A stretch of 64,000 bases of DNA, taken from positions 962,548-1,026,547 of the forward strand of contig NW_019091539.1 of NCBI RefSeq assembly GCF_001949145.1, written 5' to 3'. Position numbers and translations under genes: made by a program. Every line of letters begins with the position of its first letter. The stretch's first letter is position 1. This stretch comes from Acanthaster planci (lineage: Eukaryota > Echinodermata > Asteroidea > Valvatida > Acanthasteridae). Positions 12,101 to 23,067 of this stretch are shown here, piece after piece. The notes beneath the pieces are model-generated. The model was not told the DNA's origin. It saw nothing but the letters and a program-made list of their open reading frames with translations, and did not search any database.

Positions 12101-15100
12101 GATTGTTCAGTTCAAAGAAGTGTTTCTTGTAACATACTTTTTTTCACCCCTTCCCTCCCCCAAAGTGCTTTAACATGATCTAAGCAAGCATTCTGTCCTC
12201 TTCTAGTTTGTTTTAGGGAACAATCCCAGTGCAAATGATCAGTTCTATCCAAGGGGGCCAAATTAAAATCTATAGTTCATGGATGCATGTATTTACCATT
12301 ACACAGACCTTTTATGCCCAGTCTTAGGTCTAAAGTTGCTTGAGTCTAATATATGACACTTGAAAATTTGAAAAATCAACTTCATGAATTCCAGTCACTT
12401 TAAATATTTAAAAACCGATTCCTAACAACACTTCCAGTGACTAATTCCTGATTTCAGATGAACAGTTTACAGGTCACCACTTTTGAATCATTTGCAGAAA
12501 TCCAAGAACAAAGTACATGTACCAAAGCTGCTGAAGACAACTCAGAGTCCATCATCAACACATGTACGTTCTGTTTTAACAGATGTAAATACGCTCATTC
12601 AAAAAGCACAGTCGATGGGAATGTGAAGATACAATTACAACAATAGCAACAATCAGTGTGTCGTTCTAGTTGTGAATTACATGGATTAGAAATCAGACAA
12701 ATTTGATACCACCCATTGATGCACTGCTTTACCTGATATATCGCAGATAAATAAAAGTTGATGAGCACACTTCAGACTTCAGTTCCTCCTCAATTATGTC
12801 TGTTGGCCTCCTGGTCTCAAAAGAAGAACTTTGAAAAGTGGATGGATCGAGAGAATCAACTTTTTCATAAACAAAAAATCAAGTTTTTACTCTTGAAAAT
12901 GTGGATGATTTTTGACCAGTACTTGTAAGGAGATACAGTGATAGAAACTGCTGTTTCTCAAATGAATATTTTCCACTGGTAAATTCAACACAAGTCAGCA
13001 CAGCAGGAGAACATTTTGAAAAAGGATAGAAGCACTGTACTTTCTGCTGTGCTGAATCTTGTTTGTGGATTGTGATGCAGGGTTTGGATTCCATCATGAA
13101 GATTGACATGATTCAAGACTTACCACGAGAGGAAATTGAGAAAGTAAGTACCGGCGTACACAGCACCCATATTTCTGACACATTGTTGGAGTGTCTTTTA
13201 ATACTGAGTGTGACTTTGGCTATCATTGTATTGCCTGTCTATTGAACTCTTCTATTCTGTGAGAGTGACTGCTTCAAGAATAAAAATAACAAGCACCAGA
13301 AGATGCGATCTTCTGACAATAGGGAAATGTATGAGAAAAGAACTTAGGGTTATACTACAATCAGGTGAAACATTAACCTAATTAGTCTTGAATTAGTGTC
13401 AAAAGTTACCTTGGTGATTTATATGAACACTCATTGTTTCCCAAATAAGGTTCGGCTTGTGGTTGCACCATGTACAAGAAAATATCTCTTTTGTGACTGT
13501 GTGGTTCTGAGAAGAACCGATGGTGAACCACAGAACCACAAAAGAGATATTTTCTTGTACATGGTGCAACCGCAAGCCTAACCTAACTTAGTACTTCCAC
13601 CATACATAGCTTCAAGTCTAATCATTATTTCCCATTGATATTTATGGCTCCCATTCAATTGAAGGCACGGTTATCATGCAGGGTCAGAAGGAGAAGTTAG
13701 TTGTATGTATTTTGTAATATAAATATGTACATTTCTTCTGGTAAGAAGTAAATGTCAACTCGCTGCTGCAGAATTTGGAGAGCCTTGGCAATGGTCTGCT
13801 TTATGTCCTGATTCTACTGCACGCTCATTACTCATTCAGAATTATTTTCTTGTATCCTTCCCCCAAAAGATATGGACTCAGTATCACATGAAGAAAGACT
13901 GCATCAGTGCTGCCATACCAGTGAGTTGCATCCGTGTCATTTGGGGAAAAAAAAGCAATTCCATGCAAAAGTGAAATATTGTTGTGTTGTCACTGACCGC
14001 GGATACAGAAAAGGAGGATTTTGTTTTAAAGATAGTGGAAATGATAAAAATACCTTCACCTTTTTTTTCACTTTCAATTATTGTAAAATGTCTTTTTGTT
14101 TGTGAATTATGATGAATAATGATGTCATGACCAACTTTCCACTTTGCGTAGAACTGCCCATTGAATTGAAAGGAGGGCAATTCCACATAAGGATGCCTAA
14201 AATGCCGACTCCTTGATTTCATTTGATACCAGAGTGGCAAAAATAATAACACGGAGAGCAATGATTTTCTTCAACACATTTAGTGCGTTCCCATTGCATC
14301 TCCTTCCCTAAATCTTTACATCAGGTCTACAGGACAGTACTCTTCACAAATCTTTTTCTGTAAATTTCTGATTACTGTTGAGTCTTATTTATTCCATAGT
14401 AATGGCATAAATATATAGAGAGACATACAGGAATTTGAAATTTGTTTTTTAAAACAGGGAACAACATACGAGAAGATTTATCAAACAGCACAAGAGAACC
14501 CTCTGGTAAGTTAGAGTGATGTTCCATTTTGGGGTTAATCTTTCAATTTTATGGTGTATGTGTCATTTAGATCTACAGACAATTAAATATTAATATGAAT
14601 GGAATTTTTATTGAAATGAAACATTCAGATGTTGTGAGTAGAGAAATTTCTAAACGCATCAATGTTGATATGCATGTATACAGAGTATTATGTTTACTTT
14701 CCTATCTCAGCTGGATTTATCTAGCTTTTGTTTTTCTTTCTTACCGTGCAGTTCTTGTACCCACTGCCCAGGAAAGCTGGGTATGAGTTCTACTTTGCTC
14801 AGTTTGATAACAGCGACAGCTTCTACTTCACATCTCTCATCAACTACCAGGTATAAAGACGTAAACACAAATAGGCTACAAAGGGTCCCACGCTGAGTGT
14901 TTAATTTGCTCAAAATGTAGCCTGAACCGAATTAGTTTGGACTGAGCCAGGAATGCAGATGACTTCAAATAACTTTGTGACTTCCCTTCCATTTGGTGTG
15001 GAAGTTAAAATCATTTCCAGATTTCTAATGATGTGCCATGCCCAATTTGATGGCACCACAGGCGTTCACTGCAGATCACTGCTAGAATGAAAAGTCAGTA

Positions 15101-16567
15101 CACTGAGTTCAAACTGTGCCCAAGTGAACTCATTTTGTAAATATGGCTTCAAACAAGACTGAAATGGGCTAGATATGTATCTCCGTTTCCTACAGGATTA
15201 ATTAGAATTTGCAGAAAGGTTTTTCTCATCCACAGCCGTGAACTGTTTGTAAATTTTGTTCACAGGCTTATCAGGAGAACTCTCCAATACTACTAAGCAT
15301 GAAACACTTCACAGAGCTTCAGAAGGAGAAAGGTATGCCTGTACTGGGCCACTGCAATGGTCAAGCCAAGTTTGTGATTTGGTGTCTCTTCATACCTTCT
15401 TGTTGATCTCAAGGGGAAAGTTGTAGAAACGATTCTGATCAGTGTGAGCAGTGAGTCAGGTTGGCGTGGTGGTTCTTTTATTGTCTAGCGCTTCTGCGGC
15501 CGGGCTCAATTTCTGGCTTGTCCCACATGTGAAAAGGTTTTCATTTCCAACCTGTGTCCGTGGGTTTTTATCCAGAAAATATTACCAGGGTTTTCCTTCC
15601 ACCTAGAAAACTGTAACTACAGGTTTTCTTCAGGCTTTGTGAGTTGCAGTGCCTAGAGTACTCTTGACAAAATTCCTGGTTTCATTTTCAGGATTGTTGA
15701 TAATTACAACAATAACGTAAGGCTGTGTCCAAATCAAGTAGCTATGGCAAGGAGCAATACACGTCTATAGCACTATGAAAGACAGAACCTAACCATAAAA
15801 TTGGAGACTGGCTATTGACTGAAAAGACTTTTTTTTACTCAGGTATCGTCCTTATGCGAGGGGAAATGGACACAGATTTATTGGTGAGTTTTTTGTTTTT
15901 TCAAAGATTTGGAACAAGCTTTTTCACCAAAATCAGTTCCGTGGGCTCATTGTCGCCCATTATTTTCTTACTGTTAGAGAAGCAAATGATTCACTGTTGT
16001 AGTAAAAAATTGATATAATGGAATTCAGTGACAAATTCTGTTTAGCGTTTGAAAAAAAAAACTGTGGTTTCTTAATAATATTGTACAAAATCTTGAAAAC
16101 TTAACTTAAATTCAAAGTCATCAATTCCCCAAAAATTTATATTGAAAACTGTAAATCCTGTGCTTTCTTTACTCGGAAGTTTGGTGAGGCACTTTTAATT
16201 TTGCATCAACAACATGTGTCACATAATGAATGTGAAATACATACACCTTGCTACTGTTCCCAATCCCGAACCCCCCCCCCCAAAGGAACATCATCTGATA
16301 ATAGGTGGGGCTGCCCATTGCTGCACCAGGATATGGCAGAATAACTCATTCCCACTTTGTCCGGCAAATCCACAGAGCGTACAGGATGCCCAGTTTTTAG
16401 CCAATCAGCTGCAGCTTTATTATGCGACGGACAACTCAGACCGGTTGAAACTCCTGCGTACGTTCAACCATCACCAGGACGAGTTCAAACATATGGATGT
16501 CATCACCATGCTAGAGAGAAGCACCTTTGAGCTTCCCTCGGCAACTCCAAACAAGAAAGACTTATGA
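9156..16567 (+). CDS. ATPAF1: ATP synthase mitochondrial F1 complex assembly factor 1
   Basis: Homologue of yeast Atp11, a matrix chaperone that binds free F1 beta subunits before F1 assembly. Ten exons: 9156-9334, 11622-11718, 12498-12584, 13081-13143, 13870-13920, 14458-14505, 14752-14850, 15266-15332, 15843-15883, 16376-16567. Phases join throughout to 307 residues plus stop; human ATPAF1 is about 328. The N-terminus is basic and low in acidic residues, as in a mitochondrial presequence ([20 protein letters not shown]). Conserved pieces include [76 protein letters not shown] and [15 protein letters not shown], ending with [13 protein letters not shown]. Exon 3 is least certain: a second donor at 12569/12570 (CAT then GTACGT) is also in phase. 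Intron 1 holds a dead retrotransposon and intron 4 a long hairpin. Confidence 0.95.
9764..10890 (+). pseudogene. Dead non-LTR retrotransposon reverse transcriptase in ATPAF1 intron 1
   Basis: Reverse transcriptase domain read from about 9764. [20 protein letters not shown] comes first, then [45 protein letters not shown] and [20 protein letters not shown], before a frame break and stop near 10320. A second frame continues with INDF and then LADGSNLF where active copies have YADD, so the catalytic aspartate pair is damaged. [31 protein letters not shown] and finally [13 protein letters not shown] near 10850-10890 follow. The composition is much more AT-rich than the host exons. No endonuclease or ORF1 was seen. 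Confidence 0.85.
13448..13584. repeat. Long hairpin with 48-bp arms in ATPAF1 intron 4
   Basis: The arm 13448-13495 is the reverse complement of 13537-13584 with only about two mismatches (for example TTCGGC against TTAGGC, and GTGGTT against GCGGTT). The 41-base loop has further pairing, GTGGTTC against GAACCAC. Such near-perfect symmetry suggests a recent foldback/MITE insertion or an expressed hairpin RNA precursor. No known microRNA was recognised. Confidence 0.85.
15455..15680 (+). mobile_element. tRNA-derived SINE-like element in ATPAF1 intron 8
   Basis: Starts with an A-box-like GGCGTGGTGGTT, then TCTAGCGCTTCTGCGGCCGG and a decayed B-box-like GGCTCAATTTCTGGC. The body follows with TCCCACATGTGAAAAGG, CCTGTGTCCGTGGGTTTTTA and TGTGAGTTGCAGTG. 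This layout is typical of tRNA-derived SINEs of marine invertebrates. It lies between the exons ending at 15332 and starting at 15843. Confidence 0.6.
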
Positions 16568-16934
16568 ACTGATACCAAAAGGCAAACTGATTTGAGCAGT
16601 TTTTATACTGGTGGATATGAATATATGGACCAGCCAAGAGGGCACTAGTGCTTATGTTCATGCCCTGAGTGATTGAGAATGAACATACAGGCATGTAAAC
16701 TGCACATTGGCCGATAGAGGGATTTCACATTAGCGCCATCTGCGCATATCCGCATCAAAACCAAGGCTGTCTGTGTTGCAATTCGTTGCGTGCGCCTGCG
16801 GAGTTGACACAGTACATGCAGTATCCGGTTCATAAGTGTGATGCCACTTCAGTTTAAACCACGCCCACTGCAGATGCACGACCATCGCAGGTATGTTAGT
16901 TCCTGGTAAATTGTCGTAGTTTTTTTTTTTTTAC

Positions 16935-17057
16935 NNNNNNNNNNNNNNNNNNNNNNNNNNNNNNNNNNNNNNNNNNNNNNNNNNNNNNNNNNNNNNNNNN
17001 NNNNNNNNNNNNNNNNNNNNNNNNNNNNNNNNNNNNNNNNNNNNNNNNNNNNNNNNN
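16935..17057. other. Assembly gap (N run)
   Basis: About 123 N between a poly-T tract and unique sequence, 370 bases downstream of the ATPAF1 stop codon. Confidence 0.99.
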
Positions 17058-17103
17058 ACATACCTTTATGAATTTTGTGTCTTGACTCCTTACTTTCAAT
17101 CAT

Positions 17104-20100
17104 TTGATCGTATTAAGAATTGAAGCTGACACATACAGCCTCGTTTTCAAATGCCGTAGTGCGCAGATCGACGCTGAAAGCGTTGTATTGGGATCCCTCT
17201 ATTTCTTAATTTTTTGGCCAAACACCTTTGCCATTCCAAATTGAAAAAACCTCTTCAGAGTATTACAATTGTCGTTTTGTCTGATTCTTGGATACTAAAT
17301 GAAGTCTCATGCTCAAAGGCCTGAGCTGTACACAGATGAGCTACTGTGATACCGCTAAACACCAGCGAGCATGTTTTTGTGGCCTGTCATAATCCTTGCT
17401 GTTAGGAGGCTGCAGTTAATTTTCCAAGTTCACCTTTCAAAAAAATTGTTTGCGGTTGCTGACGAAAAAATTATCAAATTGCATCCTCGGCTCAAACGCT
17501 GAACACGTAAATACTCTCAGCCAAAATGGCCCATGTACTCCTCAGGTGACGACATAATGAAAGAAACAATCTTACTTCACTAAATGTGCACTCCCGTGAA
17601 AACCTGAAAATTGACAATTTGTATTTCTTGTAAACTGCAAAAACTTCCTTTGGCACTGTAACGTTAATTCTTTTTTCAGCATTTCTGTGTAACTGCCGAG
17701 GAGCCTTTCCATAAAATTATTGAATTCAAGAAAACAAAAGTGAACCATGTAATTTTCAAAAATATTTTCTTTTATTACTTTTTCCACAAAGCCGTTCCAT
17801 ATATAAATAAAACTGTAATTATTAACTAGCTATGTCTCCACACATCAGCAAATAGATTAGGCTATTACCCACTATTGATAACATCTGAATTGTAATGTAA
17901 ACTGATGTACAAAGCACCCACAAATGCGGATTGAAATAATATTCTGAGATAAATCTAAAAAAAAACAAGTCCTTTGCGTTAGAAGTGAATTTTCCTTTCA
18001 GACATAAATGCTTCACTTTCCAAACACCACTGCCATACAGTACTACAATTTCTTTCACATTTTGTTGGAGTCACAGGCTGAATTCTGACAAGTGGTAGAA
18101 TACACTCAAACTGTCACATTTCTCCAAACAATTTTCCCTCAAGTTTGAGGGTAGCAATCTATGATAAATGTTGTATATGTTTTGCTGGAACTTTCACACA
18201 GTTTAATATTTGGCCAACATGTAAGTTCCAGCTCCACGGAAGCGCACAGATGCATTGACTAGCACATCTTTTTCAGGTAGTTTATCAAAAAAGTTCAAAA
18301 TGCAAAAGTCTGTGTACTAGTCGAGTGCTAGTCACTGAAGAATGCATTAAAGTCCTTAGATATCGAGTTCCAAAGTGAACACGTCATGTGCATAATTAAC
18401 TGTGTAAAAGGTACTAATGCGAGTACCGGCGTGTGAACCAGAATGCATATGTACTCCATTCGTTTGCACTGCACTACCTGGTTCCAAATGACGTCACACT
18501 TTGATACTCTCTAATCAGGTACTAATACATGACTGAAATTTGTAAAAATTTGCACATTTTTGGAGAGTTTGTTCCAATTCGCTTAACAGATGCACAAGGT
18601 AGAGATTTGGAGCTTGGGTCTGTGCAAATATTTGGGAAAATCTATAAACAGATTAGCATCTTTTCCTACATGTTACCACCAGATTTGTCATGGGTGTTCC
18701 TATTGACAAACCATGACAACAATCCACCACACTGTTGGCTGAAAGAGAAAGCCCACGAGTGAAGCGAATTTCTATTTCAAGGACAAAACTTCTAGTTCCA
18801 AAGATGCCATTCTTCTTGAAACTCCTGGGCAAACCACCCTGTGACTGCAGCTGGAATTAATTCAAGCCCTTGTGGAAGCCACAAGCTTGAGGCTGTGGCT
18901 ACTCCCTATAGACACATGCTTTACTTCCAGCTGCAGCCATTCACTTAAGATGCGGCTTTCAGCTTTGCAAGGAACACACTATTTTGAGCACACTGCAAAT
19001 ACCTGGGCTACAGTTTTTTCCAATTTCCTGACAAAGGAAAGTTTCTTTGCTAGTAGGCACTGAAAAAAACCAATAACAGTCCATATAACTACGGAACAGA
19101 ACAATATAAAATCCTCAAAAATGTTTAAATGTTTGCTGAACCAGGTGCATTGTTTGCCATGTTGAGCACTGTATAAAATCACAGAGACGGACTTAATTTA
19201 CCCTGCATACCATTGTGTGAAAATGTTGATTTTCTTTAAATGATTTTATTTTACACAAATACATATCAATAACCCAACCAAATACTTTTAATATATAAAT
19301 GTTTGGTTCTAATCTTTATTGTGTCCTGGAGTTAAATATTTAATTGCCCTTGGCCAAAATAATTTATTGGGCACCGTATTCTCAGTGATTTCCGAGAACC
19401 TGTTAAAAAAAAAAGGGAAAGCTTCCTTGGGCGGAAGTCAAACCCACGACCTCCTTCCAAGCAGACTTGCAAATGTATGCTCATAGTGTTATTTACACAA
19501 ATCAAATTTTTCACAATGGCAGAGAGATAGCTTTAAATACTAATAAAGAAAAGTTCTTAAGGCTGCCTTGCCAACACAACATACACTGTAAGCTTTCAAG
19601 CAGTTTACAAATAAATTGAGGTGAATCTCAAAGCTTCAACTCTGAGACCATCTCCCATTTAGTATCACTCAAAGAGCTATAATTAAGCTATGAGTGAGCT
19701 CATTTGCCTAGAAAAGTGACGCCTTTTGGACACATCCATCTTGGTCCACAAACCTGTGGGTAACTCCAGTTTTTGTACATGTGCACAGCTATTTGCATAT
19801 CCGCAGCTGAATTCTAAAAACAATGCGTCATCAAAGCTGCTATCCCCAAAACCAAAATGCGCATTTAGTAAATGAGCATTTTGTTTTACTCTGTGTAAAG
19901 AATGCAAACTTATGCGCATGCTCTGCAGATGAAGTTTGCCAAGGCTTTTTAATAAATCACACCACCGATGGAAAATGCACTTATTATTTGCATATGCTGT
20001 GCTTGTTACATTCAGAGTACGTTATTGGGAATTTGTTGCATCCTATTTCATGATGTTCTACAAACACAATAATTTAATAGACCTGCATTTGATTTCTCTG

Positions 20101-21650
20101 CACAGGGAAATGAGCAGTTAGTACTCAAAATTTAATACAGCTCACTGGTATACAACAAACAACGTAGCACACCTGTTCCTGCCATGGATGTACTCAGATG
20201 TCCATGCTCGCTCAAAAAGTACCGTGGGTGACACAATACAAAAACAGAAGAATCAGAGTTTTGTAAGACACCCTGACATACCAAATGCCCTGACATACCA
20301 TACCAAAACTGAAAGAAAGATGATCTGGTTTGGCAACCATGCTTTTTAACAGTTCTCACTTTTGTAAAGTTGCCCGTCCGTACGAAAGAGCGACAACCTT
20401 AAGTACTGCAATGTGCACTCAAGTTAATCTTTATACCCTGACAATACATTTCAAAAGAGAAGTGTCACAGGCGTCATTTTAAATCCCTTGTCCTAAGGAG
20501 ATCCTGTGTTTTTCACACCCCCAAAAATTGAAAACTTAAACTTCTATTGTGTGTCCAATATTTGTAAATGGTCAAAATGCGAAGAAAACATTCAAAGGAT
20601 TTTATTAAATGTCACACACGAGAAGGAATTCCTGATCTAGAATAAATAGTTGAAATGTATTACTACATGAAAGAAGCCATGGTATATCATACAAATCACA
20701 ATGGAAACCAAACTTAGAAATTCTCATTACTCTTACTTAGTTTCTCATTTCTAAATATGTCAAATACAAAGTCTGCGAAATAATTCACATTTTCAACCTT
20801 TTCAAATATTAATACATGTTAAGGTAAAAACAGTCCACCTCTTTGTAGGTAAACCAACTATAATTATTGCCTTCTGTTGGTCTTCTTTCCAGGCTTAAAA
20901 TGCCGAGCATCATTTGTATTGGCTATGCTGGAGTAAAAAATGATACTCTACCAAGTCTGTTGATTTTAACACAAAGTTTCAATAAGCTCATCTTACGGGG
21001 AAGAGACTTGGAAACAAGGCCTAGCACTTTAGTGAGCCTGTGGCTCTAATTCAGAAGTTTGAGTCTTTCAGCAGAGTGTTCCGTACACTAACGTACTTGA
21101 ATATAAAGAGATATATTTCAATATTACTTTTGTCCTTGTGAATGAAGTTGAGTTCACTCCCCATTATTTCAAAGGCAAAGAAAAATAAAATCCCCAGATA
21201 TGGGTATACGTATTTCAGAGTTTTTCATCTTTCTGCAAGAAATATAGAGTCAATATTGCAGTTTACTTCAAAGTACTCTATTGTGTTTCACAAAATGCCT
21301 AATGCAATCATATAGCAGAGAAGGGACATATACTTGATTGGTTATCAAATTTGAAACCTTGCGACAAGATTTCTGTCAGGGTCCATGCTCAAAATCAGTT
21401 TGTGGAGCATGACTTTTAATGTAGCAAAACAAAATACTGCCCTCTTTCATTAACGCGTGTTAATACAACTACATATCTCACATCGTCAGATACTGACAGT
21501 TTTACTTGAAGAAAAAAAAAACACATCTCAAGAGCAAATGCAAAGCTTAGATTTATGGCACGATATTCAGTGAGCAATAAGACCAAAGCCAAAGGTAATA
21601 TGTCTTTACTAAGTTACATCTGACTTGATCATGGTTTTATGTCTCTTACA
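17104..21650. other. Intergenic stretch without a recognisable gene
   Basis: The two flanking genes converge here: ATPAF1 ends at 16567 and the threonine ammonia-lyase gene at 23068. Open frames are short, lack homology and lack consistent splice sites. A 31-base imperfect hairpin (arms CAAAATGCGCATTTA and TAAATGAGCATTTTG) lies near 19855-19885. Confidence 0.6.
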
Positions 21651-21654
21651 AACA

Positions 21655-21890
21655 AGGGCGGATTCCGCACCAAAATTTAGAAGGGGGAGCAAAATACTTG
21701 GACATTTCTTCATGTAACCTGGCCTTTCTGGGAGGGAGAGAGGCTACATTTTGAGACTTTTTACACCCTTTTTGAAAGAATGGAAATGAAACAGACTAAA
21801 AAAAGGTTTCCCTTTAATTTTTTTGGCTCTTTTTTTTGGGGGGGGACCAAGGCCCCTGTTTAGCATCCCCTCCCCTGGTTATCCCCTCAC
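21655..21890 (+). repeat. Dispersed repeat, GGCGGATTCCG-type, copy 1
   Basis: Similar in the same orientation to 25655-25900. Both start near GGATCC/GGATTCCG plus ACCAAAAT, share GGCCTTTCTG, GAGGCTA, ATTTTG and CTTTTTACAC, and GGAAATGAAA before an ACTAAAAA tract. Both end in a G-run followed by GGCCCCT and a C-rich tail. Probably an old transposon-derived family. Confidence 0.6.
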
Positions 21891-22152
21891 TTACAAAAAG
21901 GAAACCTGAGACACACTTTTTTTCTCCCTCTTTTTTGAAACTGGGGATCCAATAGGAGTTTAGGAATGAGGATACACTGAGGAATTATTTTCACAAGTTT
22001 ACAAGTCCAAGAGTCTATGACATTTGTTGAATCATACAACTGCAGAAAGAAACTTCACCAACACATTGTACATGTGTAAAGGGTATGTATTTAGCCAACC
22101 CCCCCCCCAAAAAAATCTCTGAAATTTGTCTCACTCAGTCAATGGTACATGT

Positions 22153-22230
22153 AATGTATTATAATCAGTTGAGCTGAGTCTGCAAAACCTAAATGTATTA
22201 TTATCAGTTGAGCTGAGTCTGCAAAACCTA
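22153..22230 (+). repeat. 39-bp direct tandem duplication
   Basis: Two adjacent copies begin at 22153 and 22192 and share AATGTATTATNATCAGTTG followed by AGCTGAGTCTGCAAAACCTA. They differ at about one position, which points to a recent duplication. Confidence 0.85.
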
Positions 22231-22286
22231 AAAAAAATTGGTTCCCTTGAATCACGGTAAATGAAAAGGCTGGGGTAAAAACACCA

Positions 22287-22917
22287 GGGGTTGAGGCTGA
22301 TTTCATAAAACACTGAGACGTGTCTTAAGAAGGGTAACTTGTCTAATCTTACAACTCATCGTAGGATCAACTTCACTAAACTTGAGGACGTGTTCAACAA
22401 GTCCTAACTTCTTCAGGAATTCTTCCTAACTTAAGATTGGTCTGAGGGTCGTCTTATCTCATCAACACATAATTGTCGAGGTATTGTCCTAGAGCTATAC
22501 ATGTAACAGTTTTGTTGGATGAAAACTAGCCGCAGAAACAGACTTGAAAAGTGTTATCACTTACAATTAGGTAGTTTTAATTAAAGCAAAATGCTAAAAA
22601 AAATATAGCGGTACAGGAAATCCTATTCGTCACTTTAAAATGGAATAATCAAAATGATTGGAAGCATACATGAGTCAATTGTTCTGCCACACATTCATAT
22701 TTTGGCTTTCCCTTTATTTTCAACGACTGTTTTCGTGAAAGGGTACAACGAAACATGAAACCACCATCAAATTTCTAGTAATGACCCATCTTTTTTAAGA
22801 TGAGTTTGGTGAAATCGATCTTCGAATTTTCTTAGCAAAGATCAATCTTAGAGTTGGCACTCATCTTCAGCCCTAAGATAAGTTGCAAGATAAGATGAGT
22901 TTCATGAAATCGGCCCC
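22287..22917. mobile_element. Foldback/MITE-like element
   Basis: The left end GGGGTTGAGGCTGATTTCAT is mirrored at the right end by ATGAAATCGGCCCC. Similar blocks (TTCACTAAACTT on the left; the reverse complement of GAGTTTGGTGAAATCG on the right) occur inward in inverted order. No open frame is present. It lies just beyond the 3' end of the threonine ammonia-lyase gene. Confidence 0.65.
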
Positions 22918-23067
22918 AGAAATGGTAAGACTATGGCAGAATTTGACTATAAATGTTTATCATCTACTTATTTTGTTGCTTAACATTGTGTTTCAGGGAC
23001 ATTTAAGTATAACTTTTATGGGTATTACAGGAAAAACCTGTAAGAAGTTTGACTATTAATTTCAAGT

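Noticed and set aside
13884-14261. 125-codon minus-strand frame over ATPAF1 exon 5 and intron 5
   Set aside because: Antisense to a well-supported exon, with no homology and no start context.
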